A stretch of 64,000 nucleotides of DNA from an uncultured Rhodocyclaceae bacterium. GTDB taxonomy: Bacteria > Pseudomonadota > Gammaproteobacteria > Burkholderiales > Rhodocyclaceae. The position numbers were made by a program, and so were the translations under genes. The stretch is taken from positions 62,001 through 126,000 of the forward strand of contig CAKQRL010000004.1 in the NCBI GenBank assembly GCA_934271525.1, given 5' to 3'. Of the stretch, positions 1-8,714 are shown piece by piece; position 1 is the stretch's first letter, and every line of letters begins with the position of its first letter. The notes under the pieces were generated by a model. That model had not been told where the DNA came from and made no database searches. It worked only from the letters and a program-made list of their open reading frames with translations.

Positions 1-504
1 TTGGCGCACCGTTTGGAAATTGCTGCCAAAAAACTAGGTGGCAATTTGGGGCTGACCATGCTTAATCGGGTTTATGACACGGTCAACGCCGTGATGTTGG
101 GCATTGTTGGCACCGCGGCAGCGCAAGCGGCTATTGCCTTAATCGGTTTTTTAATTGCAGGCGTGCCAGCACCCGTGCCATTGGCATTTGCAACCTTTTT
201 GCTTTCTATGATTCCTGTTGGGCCACCCATTGTTTGGGGCGGCGCCGCCCTCTGGCTTTATTTTAACGCGAGCATGGGTTGGTGTATTTTTATGATTCTT
301 TACGGCGTTGGCATCATCAGTAGTGTCGACAATTTTTTAAAACCATTTTTGATGGCGCGTGGCGCAGGTTTATCGCTTTTAATTGTGGCATTGGGCGTTT
401 TTGGCGGCATTTTGGTGTTTGGTTTTATCGGCATTTTCTTAGGCCCCGTTTTGCTGGCATTAGGACAAATGCTTTTGCAATATTGGATAGAAAAAAATGA
501 TTGA
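1..504 (+). CDS. AI-2E family transporter (PerM-like), C-terminal part
   Basis: This is the 3' end of a multi-pass inner-membrane protein; its start lies before the window. The 167 visible residues hold hydrophobic segments at about 29-55, 60-89, 93-109 and 124-159. The stretch DNFLKPFLMARGAGL (110-124) followed by a Gly-rich helix is typical of the C-terminal half of the AI-2E/PerM family. Members export or leak small molecules, or act as antiporters, and the substrate cannot be read from sequence. The stop codon overlaps the ruvB start by 8 bp, so the two genes are probably translationally coupled. Confidence 0.85.
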   Translation: MAHRLEIAAKKLGGNLGLTMLNRVYDTVNAVMLGIVGTAAAQAAIALIGFLIAGVPAPVPLAFATFLLSMIPVGPPIVWGGAALWLYFNASMGWCIFMILYGVGIISSVDNFLKPFLMARGAGLSLLIVALGVFGGILVFGFIGIFLGPVLLALGQMLLQYWIEKND

Positions 505-1534
505 AAGCGACAACTTGGAAGCAACAAACGGCAATGCGCGTTTTATTTCCCCAAAAAACCTTTCCAAAAATGAAGAAAACATTGAGCGCGCACTGCGCCC
601 GCAAAAATTAGCCGAATACACAGGGCAAAGCAAAATCCGCGAACAATTGGAAATTTTCATCACGGCTGCCAAAAAACGCCAAGAAGCGCTTGACCACGTT
701 TTGCTTTTTGGCCCACCGGGTTTGGGCAAAACCACGCTCGCCCACATTATTGCCAATGAAATGAATGTGAATTTGCGCCAAACATCAGGGCCTGTGTTAG
801 AACGTGCGGGCGATTTGGCAGCCCTTTTAACCAATTTAGAAGCGCACGATGTTTTGTTTATTGATGAAATTCACCGATTATCCCCCGTTGTGGAAGAAAT
901 TCTCTACCCCGCATTAGAAGATTTTCAACTGGATATTATGATTGGCGAAGGACCTGCCGCCCGTTCGGTGAAGTTGGATTTGCCGCCTTTTACTTTAATT
1001 GGCGCTACAACCCGCGCGGGAATGCTCACCAACCCCTTGCGCGACCGCTTTGGCATTGTGGCACGTTTGGAGTTTTATAGCCCGATAGAACTCTCCCAAA
1101 TTGTCAAACGTTCGGCGCATTTGTTAAACGCAGCCGTTGATGAAAAAGGCGCACTTGAAATTGCGCAACGCGCGCGCGGCACGCCCAGAATTGCCAACCG
1201 TTTGTTGCGCCGCGTGCGCGATTTTGTGGAAGTGAAAGCACAAGGCACAATCACCCAAAATTTAGCCCACCAAGCGCTTTTGATGTTGGATGTGGATTCG
1301 GTTGGATTGGATTTAATGGATAGAAAATTATTTGATGCGATTATTCACAAATTTTCGGGCGGCCCCGTTGGTGTTGAAAATTTGGCTGCCGCCATTGGCG
1401 AGACGCGTGAGACCATTGAAGATGTGTTGGAACCTTATTTAATCCAACAAGGATTTTTGCAACGCACACCGCGCGGTAGAGTTGCCACACCTTTGATTTA
1501 CCAACATTTGGGCATTGCGCAAAAATTGCTTTAA
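497..1534 (+). CDS. ruvB: Holliday junction branch migration helicase RuvB
   Basis: RuvB is the hexameric AAA+ motor that drives branch migration of Holliday junctions with RuvA, ahead of cleavage by RuvC. The 345-residue protein has Walker A GPPGLGKT at 72-79, a Walker B stretch DVLFIDEIHR, sensor 1 ATTRAG, an arginine finger in TNPLRDRFG, and a C-terminal winged helix ending PRGRVATPLIYQHLG. Length fits the family (about 330-350). ATG at 497 overlaps the preceding transporter gene. ruvA and ruvC are not in view. Confidence 0.98.
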   Translation: MIESDNLEATNGNARFISPKNLSKNEENIERALRPQKLAEYTGQSKIREQLEIFITAAKKRQEALDHVLLFGPPGLGKTTLAHIIANEMNVNLRQTSGPVLERAGDLAALLTNLEAHDVLFIDEIHRLSPVVEEILYPALEDFQLDIMIGEGPAARSVKLDLPPFTLIGATTRAGMLTNPLRDRFGIVARLEFYSPIELSQIVKRSAHLLNAAVDEKGALEIAQRARGTPRIANRLLRRVRDFVEVKAQGTITQNLAHQALLMLDVDSVGLDLMDRKLFDAIIHKFSGGPVGVENLAAAIGETRETIEDVLEPYLIQQGFLQRTPRGRVATPLIYQHLGIAQKLL

Positions 1535-1554
1535 TTTTTTTAAAATCAAACGCA

Positions 1555-1582
1555 TTGACAAAAAAACAAGCGGGTTTACAAT
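1555..1582 (+). promoter_or_regulatory. Sigma-70 type promoter of tRNA-Lys
   Basis: A perfect -35 box TTGACA (1555-1560) and a -10 box TACAAT (1577-1582) are separated by 16 bp. The expected transcription start near 1589 lies just ahead of the tRNA 5' end at 1596. Its position between ruvB and the tRNA makes it the tRNA promoter. Confidence 0.8.
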
Positions 1583-1595
1583 TTTCAAACTCGGT

Positions 1596-1671
1596 GGGGC
1601 GTTAGCTCAGTTGGTAGAGCAGCGGACTCTTAATCCGTAGGTCGAGAGTTCGAGCCTCTCACGCCCTACCA
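1596..1671 (+). tRNA. tRNA-Lys (anticodon CTT)
   Basis: The 76-nt cloverleaf has acceptor GGGGCGT pairing with ACGCCCT (first pair G-U), a D-arm with AGCTCAGTTGGTAGAGC, an anticodon stem-loop whose loop CTCTTAA carries CTT, a T-arm with TTCGAGC, and an encoded CCA end. It reads AAG lysine codons. A strong promoter precedes it, and an inverted-repeat pair that could terminate transcription follows at 1691-1742. Confidence 0.97.
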
Positions 1672-1690
1672 AACCGATTTTTCAAAAAAA

Positions 1691-1742
1691 TCCACGGTCA
1701 ACGGCAAAAAAATTTAAAAAAAAATAATGGGTTGACCGTGGA
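1691..1742. repeat. Inverted repeat pair 1 (GTTNACCGTGGA family), possible terminator
   Basis: Arms TCCACGGTCAAC (1691-1702) and GTTGACCGTGGA (1731-1742) are perfect inverted copies around an A-rich core. Eight Ts follow the right arm. The position just after tRNA-Lys, before an opposing gene, suggests bidirectional termination. Confidence 0.9.
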
Positions 1743-1826
1743 TTTTTTTTCGTTTTAAAACCTTTTTTAGCGATTCGCCTTGCAAATCCGTTTTGATTTA
1801 TCCGCTTTTTTGGGCGATTCTAACAA

Positions 1827-2288
1827 CTAGCGATTCACCACTTCCAACCAACCTTCCGCGCAGGATCGCACTTGTGGATAAAAATTATTTTTGGAACGGC
1901 AAAAGAGCTTGGTTGGTTCTTTTTCCGTATAAACGCTCTGCGGCACCGTGACTACTGGAGAAACCACCACCGGCGCAGGCGCAACATAAGTTGGAACCGT
2001 TGGCGCATAAACGGGTGGCGCGGTGTAAATGGTGGTGGTGGAATAAACAGGCGCAGGTGGTGGCGAATAATAAATGCTGCGCGGTGCCAACAAACTGCCC
2101 ACGCCAATGCCAAAAGCAAAAGAACCAAAAACATGCTTGGAGTGAGAATGGTAATGGCGCGGCGGCCCCCAACCACCCGGTGGCCCCGGTGGGTGCCAGC
2201 CGCCCGGTGGTCCCCAAGCACCATGTGGTCTTGCAAAAGCGCTTGTTGCCAACAAAAAGGCAGCCGCACAAAAAACGATTTTTTTCAT
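1827..2288 (-). CDS. Secreted Pro/Gly-rich protein of unknown function
   Basis: I do not recognise a named family. The 153-residue product starts with a clear signal peptide (MKKIVF, hydrophobic core, cleavage probably after SAFA), then a Gly-Pro-Trp-His-rich stretch (about 20-50), a small hydrophobic Gly-rich segment (about 53-68), a Pro/Val/Tyr/Thr-rich region to about 120, and a C-terminal part with two cysteines (FCRSKNNFYPQVRSCAEGW). A similar cysteine-bracketed tail is common in proline-rich periplasmic or surface proteins of proteobacteria. A GGAG ribosome-binding site sits 7 nt before the ATG. Envelope location is likely. Confidence 0.75.
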   Translation of the reverse strand: MKKIVFCAAAFLLATSAFARPHGAWGPPGGWHPPGPPGGWGPPRHYHSHSKHVFGSFAFGIGVGSLLAPRSIYYSPPPAPVYSTTTIYTAPPVYAPTVPTYVAPAPVVVSPVVTVPQSVYTEKEPTKLFCRSKNNFYPQVRSCAEGWLEVVNR

Positions 2289-2414
2289 TTTTTATCTCCG
2301 TTTTAATTTGCTTATAAGTCTAAACTGAAAACGTCGAGCTTACGCCACAATTGTGTATAAATCCTGCGCTGATTGTTGCAAAATCCTTTTCAAAAGATTT
2401 CCAAAAGGCAATGT

Positions 2415-2465
2415 TCCACGGTCAACCGAATATTTTTTTGAAAATTTTGAAAAGTTTACCGTGGA
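2415..2465. repeat. Inverted repeat pair 2
   Basis: Arms TCCACGGTCAAC (2415-2426) and GTTTACCGTGGA (2454-2465) enclose a core with a T7G run followed by A/T-rich sequence; length 51 bp. It lies between the start side of the secreted-protein gene and tRNA-Pro. Nothing else is recognised in the rest of the 2289-2543 gap. Confidence 0.9.
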
Positions 2466-2543
2466 TAAACAATTTTTTTGCAAATTGATTTTCAAAATGC
2501 TCTCTTTTTTTAAATTACAACAAAATAAAAAAAGAGAAAAAAA

Positions 2544-2620
2544 TGGTCGGAGTGACAGGATTCGAACCTACGACCCCTGCGTCCCGAACGCAGTGCTCTA
2601 CCGGGCTGAGCTACACTCCG
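2544..2620 (-). tRNA. tRNA-Pro (anticodon CGG)
   Basis: On the minus strand a 77-nt cloverleaf has acceptor CGGAGTG/CACTCCG, an anticodon stem CTGCG/CGCAG with loop TTCGGGA (anticodon CGG), a TTCGAAT T-loop and an encoded CCA. It starts 6 nt after the ispB stop and has no obvious promoter of its own, so it may be co-transcribed with lysS-ispB. Confidence 0.97.
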
Positions 2621-2626
2621 ACAAAC

Positions 2627-3601
2627 TTAATTGCGGCGAGATACCGCAAAAATCGGCAATTCTAACAGGGCATTTTTGTATTGTGAAGCACTTAAAACAT
2701 TTTCAATGGCATCTTTGGCTTTTTGCGCTTCTTGTTGGGCAATTTTTTGGGTGTAAGACAAAGCGTTGGTGTTGTTAATGGCATTGAATACTTTTTTAAA
2801 ATCCGCCCTGCCGCCCGATTCAATTGCCGTTTTCACCGCCGCCACATCCGCTTGTGTGCCGTGATTCAAAACGTAAATCAACGGCAATGTGGGTTTGCCT
2901 TCTGCCAAATCATCGCCCAAATGTTTGCCAATTTCGGCTTCATTGCCGGAATAATCCAAAACATCGTCAATCAACTGAAACGCCGTGCCCAAATACATGC
3001 CGTAATCGCCCAAAGCGTTTTGTGTTTGCAAATCCACACCTGCCAAAATAGCAGCAGTGCGTGCCGCTGCTTCAAAAAGGCGGGCAGTTTTAAAATGAAT
3101 CACTTGCATATAACGCGATTCCGACACATTCGCATCGTGACAATTCAACAATTGCAAAACCTCGCCTTCGGCAATGGTGTTGGTGGCAGAAGACATCTCT
3201 TGCATAATCGGCATAGAATCAATTTTCACCATCCATTCAAAAGCGCGGGAATACAAAAAATCCCCCACCAAAACGCTTGCCGCATTGCCAAACACCGCAT
3301 TGGCGCTTTTTTTGGCGCGCCGCATATCCGATTCATCCACCACATCATCATGCAATAGCGTAGCGGTGTGGATGCATTCAATCACGGCTGCCATTGTGTA
3401 TTTTTCCACACCTTGCACATTCAACGCATTGGCAATTAACAAATGCAAAATGGGGCGCAGCCGCTTGCCACCGCTTTGAATAATGTATTCCGCTATTTGC
3501 GAAATCAACGCCACTTCGCTTTTTAAAGCCTTTCTAATTTCAGAATCCAAGGCGTTTAAATCGTCTTTGAGCAATGCCAAAACGTTGTGAATGCTGGTCA
3601 T
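2627..3601 (-). CDS. ispB: Polyprenyl (octaprenyl) diphosphate synthase
   Basis: IspB extends farnesyl diphosphate with isopentenyl diphosphate to make the long side chain of quinones. The 324-residue protein has both Asp-rich motifs of trans-prenyltransferases: DDVVD at 85-89 and DDVLD at 212-216, plus GGKRLRP at 44-50. The product probably feeds MenA, encoded 1.6 kb away, so the quinone is likely a menaquinone. The start is 6 bp after the lysS stop, which indicates an operon. Chain length (C40 or other) cannot be read directly. Confidence 0.95.
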   Translation of the reverse strand: MTSIHNVLALLKDDLNALDSEIRKALKSEVALISQIAEYIIQSGGKRLRPILHLLIANALNVQGVEKYTMAAVIECIHTATLLHDDVVDESDMRRAKKSANAVFGNAASVLVGDFLYSRAFEWMVKIDSMPIMQEMSSATNTIAEGEVLQLLNCHDANVSESRYMQVIHFKTARLFEAAARTAAILAGVDLQTQNALGDYGMYLGTAFQLIDDVLDYSGNEAEIGKHLGDDLAEGKPTLPLIYVLNHGTQADVAAVKTAIESGGRADFKKVFNAINNTNALSYTQKIAQQEAQKAKDAIENVLSASQYKNALLELPIFAVSRRN

Positions 3602-3607
3602 TTTTTA

Positions 3608-5092
3608 TTATTCCGGGCGCATATGCGGAAACAAAATTACATCGCGAATGGAAGGCGAATCGGTTAAAAGCATCACCAAGCGGTCAATGCCAATGCCGCA
3701 ACCGCCAGTTGGCGCCAAACCATATTCCAACGCGCGAATGTAGTCGGAATCAAAATACATGGCTTCTTCATCGCCAGCGTCTTTGGCTTTCACTTGTTCT
3801 TCAAAGCGCGCGGCTTGGTCTTCGGGGTCGTTTAATTCCGAAAAGCCGTTGGCAAGTTCGCGCCCAACCACAAACAATTCAAAACGTTCGGTAATGTTTT
3901 CTGTTTTATCCGATTTTCGCGCCAAGGGGCTAACTTCCACGGGATAATCCACAATAAAAGTGGGCTGCCACATTTCTTTTTCCGCACACGCTTCAAAAAG
4001 TTGCAACTGCAAAGCACCCAAGGCGCCCGGTGTAACTTCTTCACCAAAATGGCGAATTTTTTCTTTTAAAAAGGATTCGTTTTTTAAATCTGAATCGTTC
4101 ATTTCCGGATGCACTTTTTGAATGGCTTGCAAAATGGTTAAGCGTTCAAAAGGTTTGGACAAATCCACCATCTTGCCTTGGTATTCTATTTGCAACGTGC
4201 CGCAAACGCTTTGCGCCAGTTTTTTTAGGAGATTTTCGGTGAAATTCATCACATCTTCATAATCGGCATAAGCGCAATAAAACTCCATCATCGTAAATTC
4301 GGGATTGTGCCGAGGCGACAAACCTTCATTCCTAAAATTGCGATTGAGTTCAAAAACCTTTTCAAAACCGCCCACCACCAAACGTTTTAAATAAAGTTCG
4401 GGGGCAATGCGCAAAAACATCGGCAAATCCAAGGCATTGTGGTGCGTTACAAAAGGTTTGGCGGATGCACCGCCCGGAATGGGATGCATCATCGGCGTTT
4501 CCACTTCCATAAAACCTTCGCCACGCATCAAATCGCGCAAGGTATGCAAAATTTCGGAACGTTTTAAAAAAACCGCACGGGATTTTTCATTCACAATCAA
4601 ATCCACATAACGTTGGCGGTATTTTTGTTCAATATCCGCTAAACCATGGAATTTATCAGGCAAAGGGCGCAAACTTTTTGAAAGCAAGCAAATTTTTTCA
4701 GCATGCAAGGTTAATTCGCCCGTTTGAGTTTTCATTAAAAAACCGCAAACGCCAACAATATCGCCCAAATCAAAACGTTTGAAATCTTTGTAAGCGTCTT
4801 CGCCCACGCTGGCGCGGCTCACATAAACCTGCAAACGTGAAGACATATCTTGCAAGGTTGCAAAAGCGGCTTTGCCCATCACGCGTTTTAAAAGCATTCG
4901 GCCGGCAATTGAAAAATGCTTTTTGTTTTGCGCCAAATCTTCTGCTGATTCGCAATCAAATTGCGCGTGCAAATCGGCATTCAATGCGTTGCGTTTGAAG
5001 TTGTTTGGGTAAGCACCGCCATTCGCGCGCCATTCGGCAAGTTTGGCGCGGCGCTCTGCCAAAATGTGGTTATCGTGGTTGTCATCCGCCAT
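3608..5092 (-). CDS. lysS: Lysyl-tRNA synthetase, class II
   Basis: LysS charges tRNA-Lys. The 494-residue protein has an N-terminal OB-fold anticodon-binding domain (about 60-140) and a class II catalytic core: motif 2 around 246-272 (FRNEGLSPRHNPEFTMMEFY) and motif 3 at 463-485 (GIGIDRLVMLL). Length matches bacterial LysS. It is the first gene of a likely lysS-ispB-(tRNA-Pro) unit; the upstream sequence holds only a weak ribosome-binding site. Confidence 0.98.
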   Translation of the reverse strand: MADDNHDNHILAERRAKLAEWRANGGAYPNNFKRNALNADLHAQFDCESAEDLAQNKKHFSIAGRMLLKRVMGKAAFATLQDMSSRLQVYVSRASVGEDAYKDFKRFDLGDIVGVCGFLMKTQTGELTLHAEKICLLSKSLRPLPDKFHGLADIEQKYRQRYVDLIVNEKSRAVFLKRSEILHTLRDLMRGEGFMEVETPMMHPIPGGASAKPFVTHHNALDLPMFLRIAPELYLKRLVVGGFEKVFELNRNFRNEGLSPRHNPEFTMMEFYCAYADYEDVMNFTENLLKKLAQSVCGTLQIEYQGKMVDLSKPFERLTILQAIQKVHPEMNDSDLKNESFLKEKIRHFGEEVTPGALGALQLQLFEACAEKEMWQPTFIVDYPVEVSPLARKSDKTENITERFELFVVGRELANGFSELNDPEDQAARFEEQVKAKDAGDEEAMYFDSDYIRALEYGLAPTGGCGIGIDRLVMLLTDSPSIRDVILFPHMRPE

Positions 5093-5163
5093 AACAATTT
5101 ATTTGCAATTTAAAAAAGCGCAATTTTGGCACGTTTGGCTTATTTTTTTGAAAAAATTTTCAC

Positions 5164-5230
5164 CTTGACCGTGGATTTTTTTTAAATTTTTTAAAATTTT
5201 TCAGCACTTTTAAAAAAATCCACGGTCAAC
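5164..5230. repeat. Everted repeat pair 3 (arms point outward)
   Basis: CTTGACCGTGGA (5164-5175) is followed by T8 and then, after an A/T core, TCCACGGTCAAC (5219-5230) preceded by A7. It is still a perfect palindrome, but the arm order is the reverse of every other pair in the window. It lies between lysS and menA on the same strand and could form a stem of about 18 bp in RNA. Confidence 0.85.
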
Positions 5231-5249
5231 CCAAATTTTTTTTGATTTT

Positions 5250-6107
5250 TCAAAAAGACAAAAAACAACAGCCCAACAAAATAGAAAACACAAATTGCAA
5301 GCGGGCGCAAAAAGCCAACAAAGCATTTAAAGCGTGGGCGGATTCAGTAAAAAATCGTTGGATTGCCCAAATGGCAAAAGGCAAACACAAAAAAGGCAAA
5401 TAACATTGCAAAAAAGGCAACATCAAAAAAGGCAACAAAACTTCCAATGCAAAAATCCATTTGATTTTTTGCTTGCCTAAACAAACGGCAAGCGTGTTTT
5501 TGTTGTTTTTTTTGTCTTCGTTGAAATCGCGGTAATTGTTGATGGTCATCACCGATGCCGCCAGCAAACCCGTTAAACAAGAAAGAAAAAAAACTTCCCA
5601 AGAAAACAAAAAGCTTTGCACATAAAAACCGCCGCAAACCGCCACAATGCCAAAAAAAACAAGCACAAACACTTCGCCAAAAGGATGATAAGCAATGGGA
5701 TATTTGCCGCCCGTGTAAGCCCAACCTGAAAATAAAGAAGCAATGCCAATCAAAAAAATGGGAAAACCTGCCCAAAAAATCAAATAAATGCCACCCAAAA
5801 GCGCCAAGAAAAAAACAAAAAACGCCATTGTTTTCACACTTTTGGCAGACAAATAACCTTGTGCCACCACGCGCGGCGGGCCCAAACGCTCTTTGGTATC
5901 GGCGCCTTTTTCAAAGTCAAAAACATCGTTGAACAAATTGGTGCCGATTTGAATGCACAGCGCAGAAAACAAGGTGATTAAAAAAGGCAAAAAATAAAAT
6001 GTGCCGTTTTGAAAATACGCCAACATCGCAGACAAAATCACAGGCGATGCAGAAAGCGGCAAAGTTCTGGGACGAATGGCAAGCCACCAACAATCAAACC
6101 AAGACAT
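5250..6107 (-). CDS. menA: 1,4-dihydroxy-2-naphthoate polyprenyltransferase
   Basis: MenA attaches the polyprenyl chain to dihydroxynaphthoate in menaquinone synthesis, in the inner membrane. The 285-residue protein is a UbiA-superfamily membrane protein with many hydrophobic helices. It has the first Asp-rich motif NLFNDVFDFEKGAD (57-70) with the MenA-typical RLGPPR after it, and the second NNYRDFNED (190-198). The YTGGKYPI and GEVFVLVFFG segments also favour MenA over UbiA. Presence of MenA indicates an anaerobic or microaerobic respiratory chain. No other men genes are in view. Confidence 0.93.
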   Translation of the reverse strand: MSWFDCWWLAIRPRTLPLSASPVILSAMLAYFQNGTFYFLPFLITLFSALCIQIGTNLFNDVFDFEKGADTKERLGPPRVVAQGYLSAKSVKTMAFFVFFLALLGGIYLIFWAGFPIFLIGIASLFSGWAYTGGKYPIAYHPFGEVFVLVFFGIVAVCGGFYVQSFLFSWEVFFLSCLTGLLAASVMTINNYRDFNEDKKNNKNTLAVCLGKQKIKWIFALEVLLPFLMLPFLQCYLPFLCLPFAIWAIQRFFTESAHALNALLAFCARLQFVFSILLGCCFLSF

Positions 6108-6168
6108 AAAAAAAGTTTTAAAAGCAAAAAGGCAAAAGTATAAAATGCGTTTTACAAAAAAATTTCAG

Positions 6169-6180
6169 GTTGACCGTGGA
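6169..6180. repeat. Single repeat arm at the uvrC start
   Basis: GTTGACCGTGGA, perfect match, no partner nearby. It contains both candidate start codons of uvrC (TTG at 6170, GTG at 6176). A -10-like TATAAA lies at 6139-6144. Confidence 0.9.
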
Positions 6181-7993
6181 AAAACGTTTTGATGCCCATT
6201 TGTTTTTAAAAAATGCGCCGGAAAAACCCGGCGTTTATCGTATGTGGGATAAAAATCACAACCTGCTCTACGTGGGCAAAGCCAAAAATTTAAAAAAACG
6301 CTTGGCTTCCTATTTTCAAAAAAACACCAAAAGTGCGCGCATTGCCTTGATGGTTTCTCAAATTGCCCACATTGATTTGAGCATCACGCACACGGAAAAA
6401 GAAGCGCTTTTGTTGGAAAGCAATTTGATTAAAACCCAAAACCCGCGCTACAACATTATTTTTCGGGATGACAAGTCTTATCCGTATATTGCGCTCTCGC
6501 GCGAAGATTATCCGCGCTTGTTGTTTTTTCGCGGCAAACCCAACAAAAATGCCGATTATTTTGGTCCTTTTCCCAACGCCAACGCGGTGCGTGAAAGTAT
6601 GGCGGCATTAGAAAAAATCTTCAAATTGCGCACGTGTGAAAACAGCGTTTTTCGTTTTAGAACACGCCCTTGTTTGCTTTTTCAAATCAAACGTTGTTCG
6701 GGTGCTTGCACGGGCGAAATTGCGCAAAATGCTTATTTTGAAGATGTGCAAATGGCGCGCCTTTTTTTAAGCGGAAAAAGCGCGCAGGTTTTGCAAAATT
6801 TAAAAAATGCGATGGCGCTAGCCGCCCAAAATCTGGCTTTTGAATCGGCAATGCGTTACCGCGACCAAATCAACGCCTTAAACGCTTTGTTGGAAAAACA
6901 AGCCATTGCCACAAAAACGCGCCATCCTATTGATATTGTTGGCATTGCGGTTGTAGAAGGCAAAACTTGCGCAAGCGTCGCATTTGTGAGAGACGGGCAA
7001 TATTTGGGCGAGCGCGCGTTTTTTCCGCACAATGATAAAAATTTAGACGAATCGGATATTCCCAACATTTTGGAAGCCTTTTTAAGCGATTTTTATAGCC
7101 ATCACGAATCGCCCAAAACATTGATTTTAAAAGAAAATTTAAGCGAGGAAGCGGCAGAGTTTTTGATTTCAAGTTTTGGTTGTTCTATCAAAACCCCAAA
7201 AAATCGCCTAGAAAAAGCGTGGGTGGATTTGTGCGCGCAAAATGCCTTGGAAACTTTAATGCGCCAGCAAACAACGCGAAATAATGCGGCAATGCGCCAC
7301 AAGCAATTGGAAGAAATTTTAAAAATGGACATTGCCCGCGTGGAATGTTTTGACATCAGCCACACGCAGGGCGAAAAAACGGTTGCCTCATGCGTGGTTT
7401 ATCAAGATTTTGCGATGCGCCACAAGGATTATCGGCAATTCAACATTGAAAACATCACGCCCGGGGACGATTATGCCGCGATGAATCAAGCTTTATCCCG
7501 CCGCTACGCTTCGGTTTTAAAAAACGGCGGCGTGTTGCCCAGTTTAATTTTGATTGACGGCGGATTGGGTCAAGTTAAAAAAGCGCAAAAAGCCTTGGAA
7601 GAAATCGGCTTATCGGGTTTGCCGCTCTTAGGCGTTGCCAAAGGTGTAGAAAGAAAAGCGGGGTTGGAAGAATTGATTTTGCTCACAGAAAATGTTGTTC
7701 ATCGTTTTCGCCTGCCGCCTGAAAATTGGGCACTGCATTTAATCCAAGAAATTCGCGATGAATCGCATCGTTTTGCCATCACACGCCACCGCGCGCGCCG
7801 CGCAAAATCGCGCAAACGCTCCATTTTGGACGATATTGCCGGAATCGGCACCAAACGCCGCAAAGCCTTAATTGCGCATTTTGGCAGTGTTTCTGCTTTA
7901 AAAAACGCCACTTTAAAAGAAATTTTAAGCATTCCCAAAATGCCCAAAAAATTGGCAGAAGAAATTGTTGCCGCTTTCAAAAATCCACGGTAA
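6176..7993 (+). CDS. uvrC: Excinuclease ABC subunit C
   Basis: UvrC makes both incisions in nucleotide excision repair with UvrA/UvrB. About 605 residues: an N-terminal GIY-YIG nuclease (GVYRMWD, then YVGKAKNLKKRL), a UVR/UvrB-binding helix pair (AFESAMRYRDQINAL), an RNase H-like endonuclease core (ECFDISHTQG, LILIDGGLGQ) and C-terminal helix-hairpin-helix motifs (IAGIGTKRRKALIAHFG). I place the start at GTG 6176 because AGG lies 6 nt upstream. An in-frame TTG at 6170 adds two residues. Both starts are inside a repeat arm, and the stop TAA (7991-7993) is inside another, so the gene is framed by the repeat. Confidence 0.96.
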   Translation: MEKRFDAHLFLKNAPEKPGVYRMWDKNHNLLYVGKAKNLKKRLASYFQKNTKSARIALMVSQIAHIDLSITHTEKEALLLESNLIKTQNPRYNIIFRDDKSYPYIALSREDYPRLLFFRGKPNKNADYFGPFPNANAVRESMAALEKIFKLRTCENSVFRFRTRPCLLFQIKRCSGACTGEIAQNAYFEDVQMARLFLSGKSAQVLQNLKNAMALAAQNLAFESAMRYRDQINALNALLEKQAIATKTRHPIDIVGIAVVEGKTCASVAFVRDGQYLGERAFFPHNDKNLDESDIPNILEAFLSDFYSHHESPKTLILKENLSEEAAEFLISSFGCSIKTPKNRLEKAWVDLCAQNALETLMRQQTTRNNAAMRHKQLEEILKMDIARVECFDISHTQGEKTVASCVVYQDFAMRHKDYRQFNIENITPGDDYAAMNQALSRRYASVLKNGGVLPSLILIDGGLGQVKKAQKALEEIGLSGLPLLGVAKGVERKAGLEELILLTENVVHRFRLPPENWALHLIQEIRDESHRFAITRHRARRAKSRKRSILDDIAGIGTKRRKALIAHFGSVSALKNATLKEILSIPKMPKKLAEEIVAAFKNPR

Positions 7994-8034
7994 ACCCGCT
8001 ATTTTTTTGAAAAAAAAACGCAGTTGACCGTGGA
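7984..8034. repeat. Inverted repeat pair 4, overlapping the uvrC stop
   Basis: Arms TCCACGGTAAAC (7984-7995) and GTTGACCGTGGA (8023-8034), 51 bp, around a T7GA8 core. The left arm encodes the last residues Pro-Arg and the TAA stop of uvrC. Confidence 0.93.
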
Positions 8035-8084
8035 AAATCAAAAATTAAAATGCTTTGTTTCAAACTTCATCATTACTTTTTCAA

Positions 8085-8648
8085 ATGCCTTTGAATGTGC
8101 CTATCTTCTTAACGTGGTGCCGCATTGTTGCCATTTTGTTTTTGGTCGGCATTTATTATTTGCCCGAGCCGTGGCTTGCAATGTCGGCACGCAATGTTTT
8201 TGCCAGCCTGATTTTTATTTTGGCAGCGCTTACCGATTGGTTGGATGGTTTTTTGGCGCGGCGCTTAAACCAAACTTCCGCATTTGGCGCTTTTTTAGAC
8301 CCGGTTGCCGACAAATTGATGGTGGCAACAACGCTGATTTTATTGCTGGAATTGGGGCGCTGTGATGCCATTTTGGCGCTTGTTATCATTGGGCGGGAAA
8401 TTACCATCTCGGCGCTTCGCGAATGGATGGCAAAAGTGGGCAAAAGCAAATCGGTTGCGGTGTCTATGATTGGCAAAATCAAAACCAGCGCGCAAATGCT
8501 GGCACTGCCTTTGTTGCTTTACGCCGCGCCAATTTTTGGCATCAACACGCTTTTTTGTGGCAAGGTTTTGCTCGCCCTTGCCGCCTTTTTAACCTTGTGG
8601 TCAATGTTTTATTACCTTTCCAAAGCCTTGCCTGCTTTGCGGGAATAA
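8085..8648 (+). CDS. pgsA: CDP-diacylglycerol-glycerol-3-phosphate 3-phosphatidyltransferase
   Basis: PgsA commits CDP-diacylglycerol to phosphatidylglycerol synthesis in the inner membrane. The 187-residue protein has the CDP-alcohol phosphatidyltransferase signature D-G-A-R/G-D-D: DWLDGFLARRLNQTSAFGAFLD followed by PVADK. The start MPLNVPIFLTWCRIV resembles the normal PgsA N-terminus, so ATG 8085 is preferred over a TTG ten codons earlier. It follows uvrC, an arrangement common in proteobacteria, but a repeat pair stands between the two. Confidence 0.95.
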   Translation: MPLNVPIFLTWCRIVAILFLVGIYYLPEPWLAMSARNVFASLIFILAALTDWLDGFLARRLNQTSAFGAFLDPVADKLMVATTLILLLELGRCDAILALVIIGREITISALREWMAKVGKSKSVAVSMIGKIKTSAQMLALPLLLYAAPIFGINTLFCGKVLLALAAFLTLWSMFYYLSKALPALRE

Positions 8649-8685
8649 AAATCAAAATAATTCCGCACCGCCTCTTTTTTTAAAT

Positions 8686-8711
8686 AACATTTAAAAATTT
8701 ATTTAAATGTT
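8686..8711. terminator. AT-rich hairpin between convergent genes
   Basis: AACATTTAAA (8686-8695) and TTTAAATGTT (8702-8711) form a 10-bp inverted repeat with a 6-nt loop, followed by T-rich sequence, between the convergent pgsA and yjjB-like genes. The stem is nearly all A-T, so termination strength is doubtful. Confidence 0.35.
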
Positions 8712-8714
8712 TAT

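Noticed and set aside
1872..2317. Plus-strand and other-frame ORFs over the secreted-protein gene
   Set aside because: They are shadows of a Pro/Gly-rich gene whose minus-strand frame has a signal peptide and ribosome-binding site.
2353..2778. Plus-strand ORF of 141 codons
   Set aside because: It runs through the tRNA-Pro gene and into ispB antisense, with no family-like residues.
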